A DNA stretch of 61,468 bases from Alteromonadaceae bacterium (GTDB lineage: Bacteria > Pseudomonadota > Gammaproteobacteria > Enterobacterales > Alteromonadaceae), in contig JABSOI010000039.1 in assembly GCA_013216015.1 (NCBI GenBank), forward strand, positions 1-61,468, read 5' to 3'. Below, one piece after another: positions 20,337 to 30,239 of the stretch. Under the pieces are notes generated by a model. That model was not told the origin of the DNA. It saw nothing but the letters and a program-made list of their open reading frames with translations, and searched no databases. Each line of letters opens with the position of its first letter. Positions within the stretch are counted from its first letter, which is position 1. Both the position numbers and the translations under genes were made by a program.

Positions 20337-21782
20337 ATGTTTAATAAATTAACCGAATTAGTCAAAGTATTATGTTCAAAGCCACATGATACCTCTACTG
20401 AGGAGGGCCGAAGCAAAGAAAGGGTAAGGCGAATTGCTCAGTCTGGCGCTATGGGCATGATAGCTAAAATAATTCAGGTGCTATCAGGCCTTGTTACCGT
20501 ACCTCTTACCCTTCCATATTTGGGGGTAGAGCAATTTGGATTATGGATGGCCTTAACCGGATTTGTTGCTTTCCTTGTTTTTTCTGATTTCGGTCTTTCT
20601 ATTGGTCTTAAATCAACCTTGGCCAGGTGTTTTGGTACAGATGATAAAAACCAAGCGAGAAATTATATTTCAACAGCTTTTATGCTCTTAATGGGTATTG
20701 CACTATTACTTGTAATACTGGCATTTGGTGTTTTCGCTAATCTTGAACTTCATTCTTTTATTAAATTAAATAACCCTGAAAATCAACAGCAATTACGAGA
20801 TACTGCGGTGATGTTATTGTTGGTATTTGCCTTTGGCATGCCCTCGGCAGTAATTCATTCCACACTTGAAGCATATCAATGTGGTGCTGTTGCCAATACG
20901 GCTTTGGCAATTGGGCGTTTGATGAGTTTAGTTAGCATATTCTTTAGTGTATATGTTGAATTACCATTGTCTGTAATGGCATCTCTATATATGGGATTGC
21001 CTTTGTTAAGCATGTATTTTTGTGGTGTTTGGCTATTTACTAAAAATACTTGGATGCGTCCAAAAATCAGTTGTTATGATCATGGTTGCGCTAAAGAAAT
21101 ATTTTCAATTGGCAAACTTGCTGTAAGTGCCCAGCTTGGTGCTTCAATTATGTCAACAGGGCCTTTAATTGTTTTCTCAAGTGTTTTTGGTGCTGCGGCT
21201 ATTGCTCCTTATGTGATCACAAAAAGAATGTTTGATGCAGTTACCATGTTGTTATCTGTATTATTAAGTCCCTTATGGCCAGCGTATGGTGAAGCTTTAG
21301 CCCGGAAAAACTATTCTTGGATATTACAGACTTTCAAAAAATCACTGGTTTTGTCAATGTTGGTTTTTGTGCCGATATTTATATTTTTATCTTTATTCGG
21401 ACAAGATATTATTTATTTATGGACCAGAGATAATCAGGTAATACCCTCATGGCCCTTATTAATGATGTGTAATATATGGATATTTCTGTTATTAATTGTA
21501 CGGGTATTAAGTGTTTTTTTGAATGGTCTCAATCAATTTAAAGGGCAGGCTATGTATGGCTTTATTTTACCTTCTTTGGCACTGTTACTTGGTTTGTTTT
21601 TCTCCGAATCATTGGGAATGACACTTAGTATTTTGTTGATGATATTTGTTGGGGAGTTTATTCGGATCCTGTTTATGTCGGTAGAGGTTAAGGGAATTAT
21701 GACGCAATTTAAGAATAAGACTGCTTCTGAACAGACTGAGCATAATAAAGATAAAAAAAATAGCGAACAGGTGAAATTTTGA
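20337..21782 (+). CDS. Polysaccharide flippase (Wzx/MATE-like), first copy
   Basis: This 481-residue protein has about twelve to fourteen membrane segments and belongs to the polysaccharide transporter (PST) group. It starts with GAMGMIAKIIQVLSGLVTVPLTLPYLGVEQFGLW, the usual Wzx N-terminus, after a short charged cytosolic leader. It would flip undecaprenyl-linked repeat units across the inner membrane. It is the first gene of the plus-strand polysaccharide run, and its TGA overlaps the next start. A second, unrelated-looking flippase is at 25908. No JUMPstart/ops element was found upstream. Confidence 0.85.
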   Translation: MFNKLTELVKVLCSKPHDTSTEEGRSKERVRRIAQSGAMGMIAKIIQVLSGLVTVPLTLPYLGVEQFGLWMALTGFVAFLVFSDFGLSIGLKSTLARCFGTDDKNQARNYISTAFMLLMGIALLLVILAFGVFANLELHSFIKLNNPENQQQLRDTAVMLLLVFAFGMPSAVIHSTLEAYQCGAVANTALAIGRLMSLVSIFFSVYVELPLSVMASLYMGLPLLSMYFCGVWLFTKNTWMRPKISCYDHGCAKEIFSIGKLAVSAQLGASIMSTGPLIVFSSVFGAAAIAPYVITKRMFDAVTMLLSVLLSPLWPAYGEALARKNYSWILQTFKKSLVLSMLVFVPIFIFLSLFGQDIIYLWTRDNQVIPSWPLLMMCNIWIFLLLIVRVLSVFLNGLNQFKGQAMYGFILPSLALLLGLFFSESLGMTLSILLMIFVGEFIRILFMSVEVKGIMTQFKNKTASEQTEHNKDKKNSEQVKF

Positions 21783-22387
21783 ATATAAGAAACATGTTAC
21801 CTTTTGTCGTTTCACGGACTTTCCATAATTTTGATTTAATTGTGTGTACAATCCTTATGAAACTTAGATTGTTTTACTGGCATATTGAAAAAGGTAAAAA
21901 ACTTAAGTTTTATGGCCTTACTCGAATAAAAAAGCATTATCAGTCGAACATTGCCATTGGTGAAAACTGTACTTTTCGTTCGTCTTTGAATTCAAATTCT
22001 ATTGGTATTAAACAAGCTTGTTTTTTATCAACAGGTAAAAATGCCAAAATAACAATTGGTAAAAATTGTGGTTTTAGTGGCACGGTTATAGCAGCGAGTG
22101 AAGAAATTATTATTGGCAATAATGTTATTTTCGGCGCTAATACTACGGTTACTGATGCCGACCGTCATGCGTTAAATTTCGAAGAACGTTCAAGAGGGGA
22201 GGCTGGTGGTCATGCCCCTGTTAATATTCATGATCATGTCTGGATTGGTATGAATGTTGTTATCCTTAAAGGTGTTAACATTGGGGAAGGGGCTGTTATT
22301 GGAGCTAATGCGGTTGTTTGTAAAGATGTTCCTGCATTCTGTGTTGCTGCGGGTAATCCTGCAAAAGTGATTAAAAAGCTGAAATGA
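21779..22387 (+). CDS. Hexapeptide-repeat acyltransferase
   Basis: The protein is a left-handed beta-helix (LbH) O-acetyl- or acyltransferase. Repeats of the [LIV]-G-x4 type run through it (ITIGKNCGFSG, IIIGNNVIFGANTTV, VWIGMNVVILKGVNIGEGAVIGANAVV), and it ends with the typical AGNPAKVIKKLK. The His of TDADRHAL fits the family. It probably decorates a sugar of the repeat unit. The open frame starts at a TTG (21779) overlapping the flippase stop; an ATG at 21794 is an equally possible start. Confidence 0.82.
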   Translation: MNIRNMLPFVVSRTFHNFDLIVCTILMKLRLFYWHIEKGKKLKFYGLTRIKKHYQSNIAIGENCTFRSSLNSNSIGIKQACFLSTGKNAKITIGKNCGFSGTVIAASEEIIIGNNVIFGANTTVTDADRHALNFEERSRGEAGGHAPVNIHDHVWIGMNVVILKGVNIGEGAVIGANAVVCKDVPAFCVAAGNPAKVIKKLK

Positions 22388-22428
22388 GACTATGCTAATG
22401 AGACAATGCTAATGAGACAATGCTAATG
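22386..22428. repeat. Short tandem repeat bridging stop and next start
   Basis: Three units of about 14 bp (ATGAGACTATGCTA, ATGAGACAATGCTA, ATGAGACAATGCTA) follow the acyltransferase stop. They repeat that TGA and supply alternative ATGs for the glycosyltransferase. Confidence 0.75.
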
Positions 22429-23319
22429 ACATCATGCGCGATATTAATGACTTGCCATAATCGTAAAGAAAAAACATTGAGTTGTTTAACTTCCCTGTTT
22501 GGCTCTGCCAACAGTTCAGACAATGACGCTAAAATAAATACCCGATACACTATTACTTGTTTTTTGGTTGATGATGGTTCAACCGATGGAACCTATGAAG
22601 CGGTTGCAAAGCTTTTTCCTCAAGTTAAGTTAATTAAGGGAAACGGTCAATTATATTGGAACCAGGGAATACGGTTAGCCTGGAAAACGGCTTTGGAAAA
22701 ACAAAAGTATGATTATTATTTATGGCTGAATGACGATGTAAAACTTTATAAAAACGCTATTGTGCAACTTATTCAGGCTTATCAGCAACAAGGTAAAATG
22801 GTTGAACATATCGGGGCAATGGTGGGCACTTTACAAGACCCTGATAGTTTACTAGCCTCATATGGTGGCAGAATAATGAGTAATCAATTGTTTCCTTTAC
22901 GGTACGATGAAGTGATTACACCAACAGAACAAGCTGTTAAGTGTGATTTTATTAATGGTAATTGTACCTTAATTAGTGCAAAATCTGTTGAAGCTATCGG
23001 TATTTTGGCATCAGATTTTTCTCATAGCATGGGAGATTTTGATTATGGCTTAAGGTTGGCACAACAAGGATTTAGTTGCTGGGTAGCGCCTGATTTTTAT
23101 GGACAATGTAGTCGTAATCATTATCGAAAAATATTTAAAAGTACAAAGCTGCCTTTAGCCGATAGAATATTACTCATTAAAAAGCCTACCGTTTTGCCTC
23201 CAGCCAAAGAATGGATGGTTTATGTTAAAAGGCATGCGGGTGTGTTTTGGCCTGTTTACTACGTAAAAGCATGGATAAGAAAGGCTTTCCCTGTGCTTTG
23301 GGTTTTAAATTGGAAATGA
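22420..23319 (+). CDS. Glycosyltransferase family 2 (GT-A)
   Basis: The protein has the GT2 fold, with the N-terminal strand CAILMTCHNRKEKTLSCL, the nucleotide-binding VDDGSTDGT and the metal-binding region WLNDDVKLY. It transfers a sugar from a nucleotide sugar during repeat-unit assembly on the cytosolic membrane face. The start is uncertain because the upstream DNA is a tandem repeat (ATGAGACAATGCTA units, 22386-22428) that provides several ATGs. The one at 22426 (MTSC) gives the tightest family N-terminus. Confidence 0.83.
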   Translation: MLMTSCAILMTCHNRKEKTLSCLTSLFGSANSSDNDAKINTRYTITCFLVDDGSTDGTYEAVAKLFPQVKLIKGNGQLYWNQGIRLAWKTALEKQKYDYYLWLNDDVKLYKNAIVQLIQAYQQQGKMVEHIGAMVGTLQDPDSLLASYGGRIMSNQLFPLRYDEVITPTEQAVKCDFINGNCTLISAKSVEAIGILASDFSHSMGDFDYGLRLAQQGFSCWVAPDFYGQCSRNHYRKIFKSTKLPLADRILLIKKPTVLPPAKEWMVYVKRHAGVFWPVYYVKAWIRKAFPVLWVLNWK

Positions 23320-23451
23320 GCTAATTGACGATAAGTTAAGTGTCAAAAAGTTAGATGGTGAAAAGTTAAATGGCAATGACGCCGTTATAAGAAATTGTTT
23401 GAAACTAAAACTTAAACGAACAATAAAGATAACAATCAAAATCATAGTGAA

Positions 23452-24588
23452 ATGAAAAAAGTAGTCATAATTCAGCGCATTCTTCCTCATTACCGTATTC
23501 CTTTTTTTGAAAGGTTATCTCAGGTATTGGCTGAAAATAATATCGAACTACTCGTTGTTTATGGTCAACACAGAAAAAATACTGTGCCCAAGTCTGTTCA
23601 TGTTGACAAGCCCTGGGCCTTAAAAATTCATAATTATTATTTTTTTCCAGAACGTAATGAAGTTATTTGGCAACCCTTTTTTTGGAAAGCACTAAATGCT
23701 GATTTAGTGATTGTTGAACAAGCCAATCGTTTGTTAATTAATTACCTTTTTTTACTCACGCGCAAATTGATCAAACCTAAAGTTGCATTGTGGGGCCATG
23801 GTAGGAATTTTCAATCAGCTAATCCGGATGGATTTTTGGAAACATGGAAAAAGTGGCTTTCCAGAAAAGTTGATTGGTGGTTTGCCTATACTCAAAGCAG
23901 CGCTGATTTAGTAAAAAACATTGGTTTTCCGGCTAACAAAATCACCATTACCCAAAATGCTATTTGCACTGAATCACTACAGCAGGCAAGAAAAACTATT
24001 ACAACAGAGCAATCTTCTTTTCTTAAAAAGCAATTGGGTATAAATACTGACAATGTTGCGATTTTTTGTGGAGGTATGTACGAACACAAAAAAATGGACT
24101 TTTTAATTAATGCCTGCAAAGAAATTCGTACAAAAGTTAGTGACTTTCATGTGATCTTTATCGGTTATGGGCCTGAAGCACCATTAGTCGAACATTTTTC
24201 AGTTTCTAATTCTTGGGTTCATTATGTTGGGGAAAAACATAATGTTGATACCGTGCCATATTTTGCTATTAGCAAGTTAATGTTAATGCCAGGTCTTGTT
24301 GGTTTGTCTGTAGTGGACAGTTTTGCCCTGGAGATACCGATAGTTTCCACTGATATTCCTATTCATAGTCCTGAGTTTAGTTACCTGGAAGATGGGGCGA
24401 ATGCTCAAATAGTTAAATATGACATGCAGGAATACTCAAATCAGGTTTCATTTCTTCTCAATAATGAAGGCACCCGAAAAAAACTGGTGGAAGGATGTAA
24501 AAATTCAGGCTCAAAATATCAGCTTAAGAATATGATAATGCGATTTTCTAAATCAATATCATGTATTTTGGATAATAATCATGATTAG
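23452..24588 (+). CDS. Glycosyltransferase (GT4/GT-B type)
   Basis: This 378-residue GT-B enzyme opens with KKVVIIQRILPHYRIPFFERL, an N-terminus typical of GT4-like transferases in polysaccharide loci. The C-terminal domain has a GGMYEHKKMDFLI sugar-nucleotide segment and VDSFALEIPIVSTDIP, where the family's E-x7-E region sits. The acceptor and donor sugars cannot be told from sequence. Another imperfect tandem duplication (AAAAGTTA-based, about 23330-23375) lies before it. Confidence 0.82.
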   Translation: MKKVVIIQRILPHYRIPFFERLSQVLAENNIELLVVYGQHRKNTVPKSVHVDKPWALKIHNYYFFPERNEVIWQPFFWKALNADLVIVEQANRLLINYLFLLTRKLIKPKVALWGHGRNFQSANPDGFLETWKKWLSRKVDWWFAYTQSSADLVKNIGFPANKITITQNAICTESLQQARKTITTEQSSFLKKQLGINTDNVAIFCGGMYEHKKMDFLINACKEIRTKVSDFHVIFIGYGPEAPLVEHFSVSNSWVHYVGEKHNVDTVPYFAISKLMLMPGLVGLSVVDSFALEIPIVSTDIPIHSPEFSYLEDGANAQIVKYDMQEYSNQVSFLLNNEGTRKKLVEGCKNSGSKYQLKNMIMRFSKSISCILDNNHD

Positions 24589-24620
24589 TCTTTTACACTG
24601 TATAGTTTTAGGGAGTTATT

Positions 24621-25811
24621 TTGACTACTAAGTTTTTCAGTGAAAAAGCATACCTGTATGCAAGGATATTAACTTATTGTTTATTAATATCTCTGCCATT
24701 TACAAGGATGTTTAGTGGGTTGAATTTAGTTGCTGCAACACTACTGGCATGGCTCTTTCTCATTTTTCATTGGAAGCGAAAACTTATTCCTACAAGCCTG
24801 ATATTCTTTACCGTCGTCGCCAATTTTTATTTTATCCTTTCATTTTTGAATATATTCCCGACAATTTGGACTAAGTACTTTGTAATTAAAGCTATACCGC
24901 AACAAGCGCTATTTGCCTATTCTCTTCTGCCTATGTTTTATTTGTGTTTTGCTTTTACACTTTATTATTTGCATTCAAAAGAAAGACTTTACCAACTACT
25001 AAAGATAATTTTGATATTTTTTATTTACAATAAAATTATTGAAGCTTTAACAGTTGGATTTAATCCACAATTTTTTTTCAGCATAGCAGGGCTGGGAAAT
25101 ACATCGGCATTAGCCATTTTTGCGTGTGGTTTGGCAGTTGCAGTGACTGAAAATGTGAAAATTAAGTATGTTTATATGGCTATATTTGCTGCTATGAGTT
25201 TTTATAGCCCATTTTCGCAAAATATTATTTTCGCATTACTATTTGTTTGGGTGTTTATTGCGCCTAAATATGCGTTTTATTCAATGGTTGGTTTTATTGC
25301 CTCCACCATTATATTTTATGCTGCCTTTTTAAGTGATCCCATGGCAGTGCGATTTATTGATCAAAACCTTAGCGTGAGGCTGGTGTTGGTAAAAGATGCT
25401 ATTGATGGTTTTATAGATTCCAATATGATTGGCGTAGGCTACGGCACTGAATCACTTAGTAACTATTATTTTCTCTTTAAAAACCCGACATTTCAAAATG
25501 TTGATGAAGCGGGTTTTATACATATTACCGTACACAATTCTTTTGCCACTATACTATTTCGCCTTGGACTTCTCGGAGGAATTGCTTTTTTCGCTTTCCT
25601 CTTACAAATTATTCTTTCGATAAAAGCAAGCATTCATAATAGACAGACGATGATCGTGTTTTTTCTTTGTTTTTACATTGTTTCGTTTCAAAATCCTGCT
25701 CTAGAAAGTTATCGTTATATGATAGGCGCCTTTATTATGCTGGGGAGTATTTGGGCGCTTTATTTCGTTGAAAAACAAAGTGGAGCTAACCTTGTGTCAA
25801 TGGCTGAATAA
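24621..25811 (+). CDS. O-antigen/EPS polymerase-like membrane protein (Wzy type)
   Basis: This 396-residue protein has ten or more hydrophobic segments. Its longest periplasmic loop (about residues 255-300) includes GVGYGTESLSNYY and IHITVHNSFATILFRLGLLGG, a pattern typical of Wzy polymerases. Wzy joins repeat units flipped by Wzx in the periplasm. The start is a TTG at 24621, preceded at good spacing by GGGAG. Wzy proteins are poorly conserved, so the call rests on topology, the loop pattern and context. Confidence 0.72.
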   Translation: MTTKFFSEKAYLYARILTYCLLISLPFTRMFSGLNLVAATLLAWLFLIFHWKRKLIPTSLIFFTVVANFYFILSFLNIFPTIWTKYFVIKAIPQQALFAYSLLPMFYLCFAFTLYYLHSKERLYQLLKIILIFFIYNKIIEALTVGFNPQFFFSIAGLGNTSALAIFACGLAVAVTENVKIKYVYMAIFAAMSFYSPFSQNIIFALLFVWVFIAPKYAFYSMVGFIASTIIFYAAFLSDPMAVRFIDQNLSVRLVLVKDAIDGFIDSNMIGVGYGTESLSNYYFLFKNPTFQNVDEAGFIHITVHNSFATILFRLGLLGGIAFFAFLLQIILSIKASIHNRQTMIVFFLCFYIVSFQNPALESYRYMIGAFIMLGSIWALYFVEKQSGANLVSMAE

Positions 25812-25907
25812 ATAATTTCCTTTTTTATAAGTTACCCATGCCATTGATTGTATGATAATTTATTGCGACGTGATAGATGGCCCTAACTCAATAGTTAATG
25901 ATAACAA

Positions 25908-27170
25908 ATGATAATAAACCTTATAAATCGCTATAAGCACTTAAATTGGACTTTTCTAGATCAAGGTATGGTTAGTGGGGTCAATTTCTTAACTGGATTT
26001 TTACTGGCAAGATTTCTTGGAATTGAAGAATTCGGCATTTTTACTTTATTGTGGTTGATAGTACTTTTTGCAAATACTTTTCAATTTGCAATGATTAGTG
26101 CCCCTATGATGTCTATTGGCCCAAAAACATCAGAACATCAAAAATCAGCATTTTATAATGCGTCCTTAATACAACAGTTGATTTTTTCAGTCGTTACTTT
26201 TATTTTTCTGTATGTTTGTGTACATGTTGCCCAGTTGCTTCAGCCTGATTGGAATATTCAGCATTTAGCATTCCCTCTTGCAGCTGCTGGATTTTTTTTT
26301 CAAAATCAGGATTTCATCAGGCGTTATTTTTTTTGTAAACAAAAGCATAAAAATGCTTTTATTAATGACTCTATCAGTTACCTTGGTCAGATAATTATAC
26401 TTCTACTATTGTTTTTTACTGACGGACTTAACGTTGTCGATGTTTATTGGGTGATAAGTGCAACATCTGCCGTAGCCTTTTTTTTCGGATTAACAAAGTT
26501 TAATGTGCACCGTATAAGTTTTTCATACTTCTGTGAGCACATCACTCGAAACGTGAAGTTTTCAAAGTGGTTAACCGCTTCAGGAATATTACAATGGACT
26601 TCTGGAAATTTTGTTCTTTTAACTGCTGGGGCTATGTTAGGATCATCTTCGGTAGGTGTTTTAAAGGCGGCACAAAATATCATTGGAGTTACTCATATTC
26701 TTTTTCAGGCAATGGAAAACTTTGTACCGATAAATGCAAGTCATCATTTTGTGAAAAAAGGTACAGATGGTCTATTTCATTACCTTAAAAAAGTGATGTT
26801 ATCTGGTGGTCTTATCGTTGCAATTATTTGTATCTTTGTCAGTCTGTTTTCTGAAGAGTTGATGCTTGTGGTGTATGGTTCGCAATATCAACAATTTAGT
26901 TTTGTACTTAACTGGTATGCAGCTATTTACCTGCTGATTTTTATATGCCTCCCTCTGCGTACCGGTTTAGTTACACTCGAAATGACTCGATTTATATTTT
27001 TCTCATATCTTGCTAAGTCGCTATTTTCAGTTGCGTTTTCATCTTTATTGATTAATTACTGGGGCATTGAAGGCGCTTTGTTATGTATGTTAGTTGGACA
27101 ATTGATTATGTTGTTGAGTTTATTGATTTATATTCGAAAGCATATTAATACAATAAAAAAGGAATTATAG
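25908..27170 (+). CDS. Polysaccharide flippase (Wzx/MATE-like), second copy
   Basis: The protein has 420 residues and about twelve membrane segments. The N-terminus FLDQGMVSGVNFLTGFLLARFLGIEEFGIFTLLW has the typical PST family style. It differs clearly from the flippase at 20337. Two flippases in one cluster may mean two substrates or a cluster built from two sources. It is followed one base later by the next glycosyltransferase, so they are co-translated. Confidence 0.83.
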   Translation: MIINLINRYKHLNWTFLDQGMVSGVNFLTGFLLARFLGIEEFGIFTLLWLIVLFANTFQFAMISAPMMSIGPKTSEHQKSAFYNASLIQQLIFSVVTFIFLYVCVHVAQLLQPDWNIQHLAFPLAAAGFFFQNQDFIRRYFFCKQKHKNAFINDSISYLGQIIILLLLFFTDGLNVVDVYWVISATSAVAFFFGLTKFNVHRISFSYFCEHITRNVKFSKWLTASGILQWTSGNFVLLTAGAMLGSSSVGVLKAAQNIIGVTHILFQAMENFVPINASHHFVKKGTDGLFHYLKKVMLSGGLIVAIICIFVSLFSEELMLVVYGSQYQQFSFVLNWYAAIYLLIFICLPLRTGLVTLEMTRFIFFSYLAKSLFSVAFSSLLINYWGIEGALLCMLVGQLIMLLSLLIYIRKHINTIKKEL

Positions 27171-27171
27171 A

Positions 27172-28293
27172 ATGAAAATAATTCACATCCTAAAAGGAAA
27201 GGCTAATCCTAACACCATGAATGGAGTGAATAAAGTTGTTCATAACCTGGCTACAGAACAACAGTTGCTGGGCTATGATGTGGAAGTATGGGGAATAACA
27301 GCAACACCAGATAATATTAAGCATACACATGATTATACATTAAGGTTGTTTTCTGCGACTAAATTGCGTTTTTTGCTTTCCCCATTATTATTAAATGCAT
27401 TAAAATCTTTGGCTAACGACAATGTTGTTGTTCATTTACATTCCGTTTTTTTACCCGAACTTTTTTCTGTTAGTCAACAGCTTAAAAAAAATAGTACACC
27501 ATGGGTATTGTCGCCTCATAGCGGCTATAACCCAAATAGCATGAAAAAAAATAAATGGCTTAAATTTCTTTATATGAATCTTTTTGAAAAAAAACTCATT
27601 TCCGGTGCTACAAAGGTACATGCTATAGGTTCTAGCGAAATTAATGATATTGAAAATTTAGTTTCTGATGTTGATGTCGTTTTGATCCCGAACGGGCAAT
27701 CGTTAGACGATGTGAATTCAACTGATATCCCCTGCGACAAAATTATTGAACGTCCGATTTTTGGATTTTGTGGCAGACTTGCAAAAGAACATAAAGGGTT
27801 GGATTTACTTATTGATGGTTTTTTGCAATATAAGGCAAAAGGGGGTAAAGGGGAGCTTTGGCTAATTGGCGATGGTCCGGATAAGCAGGAGCTTTTTACG
27901 AAATCTGATATGTCTGGTCACTCTGAATCAATTAAATTCCTGGGGAAAATGTTTGGAAATGATAAATTTGCAACGTTAAAACAGATGGATGTATTTGTAC
28001 ATACATCTCGCTGGGAAGGGATGCCTATTGCTGTTTTGGAAGCCTTTGCATTAGGGAAACCCGTTTTGATCAGTGAAGCGACTAATATGGCAAGTTATGT
28101 AAAATCAAATAAAAATGGTATTGTTCTTACTGAAAACAACTCAAAAATTATTGAAAAAAGCATGTTTGAGTTGTTTGAATTATTTGAAACTAATGAATTG
28201 GAAGATATTGGGAAAAATTCAATCAAGGTTATTAATGAATATTTAAACTGGCCAAAGATTGTTAAATCAATGATTACTGATTTGTACCATTAA
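27172..28293 (+). CDS. Glycosyltransferase family 4
   Basis: GT-B enzyme. The N-terminal domain has MNGVNKVVHNLATEQQLLGYDVEVWG, the usual GT4 glycine-rich start, and LSPHSGYNP. The C-terminal domain has FGFCGRLAKEHKGLDLLIDGF, LIGDGPDKQEL and HTSRWEGMPIAVLEAFALGKPVLIS, which holds the E-x7-E motif. It is a cytosolic-face transferase building the repeat unit. It starts two bases after the flippase stop. Confidence 0.88.
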   Translation: MKIIHILKGKANPNTMNGVNKVVHNLATEQQLLGYDVEVWGITATPDNIKHTHDYTLRLFSATKLRFLLSPLLLNALKSLANDNVVVHLHSVFLPELFSVSQQLKKNSTPWVLSPHSGYNPNSMKKNKWLKFLYMNLFEKKLISGATKVHAIGSSEINDIENLVSDVDVVLIPNGQSLDDVNSTDIPCDKIIERPIFGFCGRLAKEHKGLDLLIDGFLQYKAKGGKGELWLIGDGPDKQELFTKSDMSGHSESIKFLGKMFGNDKFATLKQMDVFVHTSRWEGMPIAVLEAFALGKPVLISEATNMASYVKSNKNGIVLTENNSKIIEKSMFELFELFETNELEDIGKNSIKVINEYLNWPKIVKSMITDLYH

Positions 28294-28336
28294 TATTTGA
28301 AAATTGTGCTTAAAAATATGTGTGAAGCAGCATTAA

Positions 28337-28531
28337 GTATCTAATACTGTACACACAGACCTTTGGCATAATCATCATTGGCAAAGATGGTGGGAGTTTA
28401 CTTTAGCTCCCCATATTGAAGTGTTGATAAAAAGAATTAAATTCCTTATATTTGAATGTCATTTATTAAAAAATACAAGTTGTAATTCATTTGTTGACGA
28501 TATTTCAGAAATTTTTCTAATCGCTTGGTAG
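28337..28531 (+). other. Gap 28294-28667 with an open, start-less coding-like stretch
   Basis: The 374-bp gap has no complete gene. One frame stays open for 64 codons between stops at 28334 and 28529. It reads protein-like (HTDLWHNHHWQRWWEF, then APHIEVLIKRIKFLIFE), but it has no usable start codon. It could be the remnant of a deleted gene or chance. An inverted repeat ACTCTATTAATGATGAATAG lies near 28563. Confidence 0.3.
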
Positions 28532-28667
28532 TGTATTGTGAAAGACTGACCGGGCGAATATTAACTCTATTAATGATGAATAGAGTATTCAATTTGTTAC
28601 AGAGACTTAGGTTTTTTAAGTACCACTAATTTCATGAAAACAAAATCTATAATTATTGGAGAATCAA

Positions 28668-29990
28668 TTGTTACTAGCCGTATTTTTAACTCATTTTATT
28701 AGCAGGTTAGATAAAAAAAATATTTCTCATTGCGTACTAAGAAACTATGAATCTCTTCCCGAATCAAATATTGGTAATGATATAGATTTTCTGGTTTTAC
28801 CCACTGATGTTGAAGCGACCATAAACGTATTGTTTGACATTAAAGAAGTAGCAATCACTGGATATATTAAGCGTTCTTATGTGGTTTCGCTTTTTGTTTA
28901 CGGTGTCGAATGGGGAGCTGGTTTTAATGCCATACAAATCGATCTATTTACCTCTTTAAGTTGGAAAGGCCTTCCTTATCTTTCTAGCGAAAATGTATTA
29001 AATAATTTAATTGAAGTACCTGACTCTGATGGGCTTATCAAACGACCAGCTGATCATTATGAGGCAGTGAATTCATTATTCAGTAGTTATTTAGTGGGGG
29101 GCTGGATAAAAGATAAATATCAATTAAGTATCAAGAGTACGTTTAATGATCAATATGATGATGTCTTGTTGCTATTGCATGAAATTATGACTGAAAAAAA
29201 GGCAAAACAGTTTATAGATCATGTTTTAAACGATGAGATAGATAAGCTGTTGGCATTACTGCCGCGAATAAAACTGCGAATGTTGAGGAAGAGTTTCCTT
29301 GCCAATCCGATGAAAACCTTATATGGAATTCTGATTTATTATTACTATGAAATTAAGATCAGGTTTACTCCCCATCCCATAGATAGTATTTGTTTTCTGG
29401 GCCCAGATGGAGCAGGAAAATCTACCTTAATAAAGTTAATTATTGAAAATTTGCAGGGCGCAACTAAGGGGTTTTCCTGTTTGCATTTGAAACCTGCAAT
29501 GAAAAAGAATGTTTCCTCGACACCAGTATTAGTAGAAAACCCACACGCCAAGAAACCTCGTTCGGCCATTATTTCTATAGGTAAGATATGTTTTTTGGGA
29601 CTTTTGTACTGGAAAAATCAATTTTTTCATGGTTATAAAAATTTAACACTTCGTATTTGGGATAGATATTTTTATGATGTGTATATTGATCCCAAGCGTT
29701 ATAGATTTGGTGCACCGTTATGGATAGCTAAATTAATAGGAAAATTCATTCCTCAACCAGAACTTATTATTGTTCTTGATGCTCCTGCTGAAACTATTTA
29801 TGAAAGAAAGCAGGAAGTAACCTTTGAAGAACTTAATAGGCAACGTTTAGCCTACCTTGAATTTTCTAAAAATCAAGAAAATAGTATAGTGCTCAAGACG
29901 GATATGGGGATAGAGGAAACTGTCAAAAATGGATGTATTGAAATTGTAGGTTTTATGAGGAAAAAACAATTAAAAAGACGGGTTCTTTAA
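28668..29990 (+). CDS. Nucleotidyltransferase-fold / thymidylate-kinase-like fusion protein
   Basis: Two domains can be seen. The N-terminal region has GNDIDFLV at residues 36-43, the double-Asp pattern of the nucleotidyltransferase fold. The C-terminal half is a P-loop kinase of the thymidylate kinase type: GPDGAGKST from residue 245, WDRYFYDVYIDPKRYRFG as a DR-type motif, and LIIVLDAPAETIYERK as the lid region. It is unlikely to make dTTP here; a role in activating or phosphorylating a polysaccharide precursor is inference. The longer frame starts at TTG 28656, but TTG 28668 has GGAG six bases upstream and is preferred. No in-frame ATG is suitable. Confidence 0.6.
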   Translation: MLLAVFLTHFISRLDKKNISHCVLRNYESLPESNIGNDIDFLVLPTDVEATINVLFDIKEVAITGYIKRSYVVSLFVYGVEWGAGFNAIQIDLFTSLSWKGLPYLSSENVLNNLIEVPDSDGLIKRPADHYEAVNSLFSSYLVGGWIKDKYQLSIKSTFNDQYDDVLLLLHEIMTEKKAKQFIDHVLNDEIDKLLALLPRIKLRMLRKSFLANPMKTLYGILIYYYYEIKIRFTPHPIDSICFLGPDGAGKSTLIKLIIENLQGATKGFSCLHLKPAMKKNVSSTPVLVENPHAKKPRSAIISIGKICFLGLLYWKNQFFHGYKNLTLRIWDRYFYDVYIDPKRYRFGAPLWIAKLIGKFIPQPELIIVLDAPAETIYERKQEVTFEELNRQRLAYLEFSKNQENSIVLKTDMGIEETVKNGCIEIVGFMRKKQLKRRVL

Positions 29991-30239
29991 TTCTTTATTG
30001 TTATTTCGTTTCGAGAGAACCAACGACATAGGAAGTTGCTAGAAAACAGGTGATAACGGGTTAATGCTTTATTTAACGGATAAGAAATCAAAATGTGAGT
30101 GATTTTTTAACAGGTCGGACAAAAACAATGTGATTCAATACTACTGTCCCCGTGCAATACCGTATAAATTTGTATTCCACTTAATGTCACAAAATATGAG
30201 TTGCATGTATACTCATTTCAAATAGTTAAGAGGTTTACC

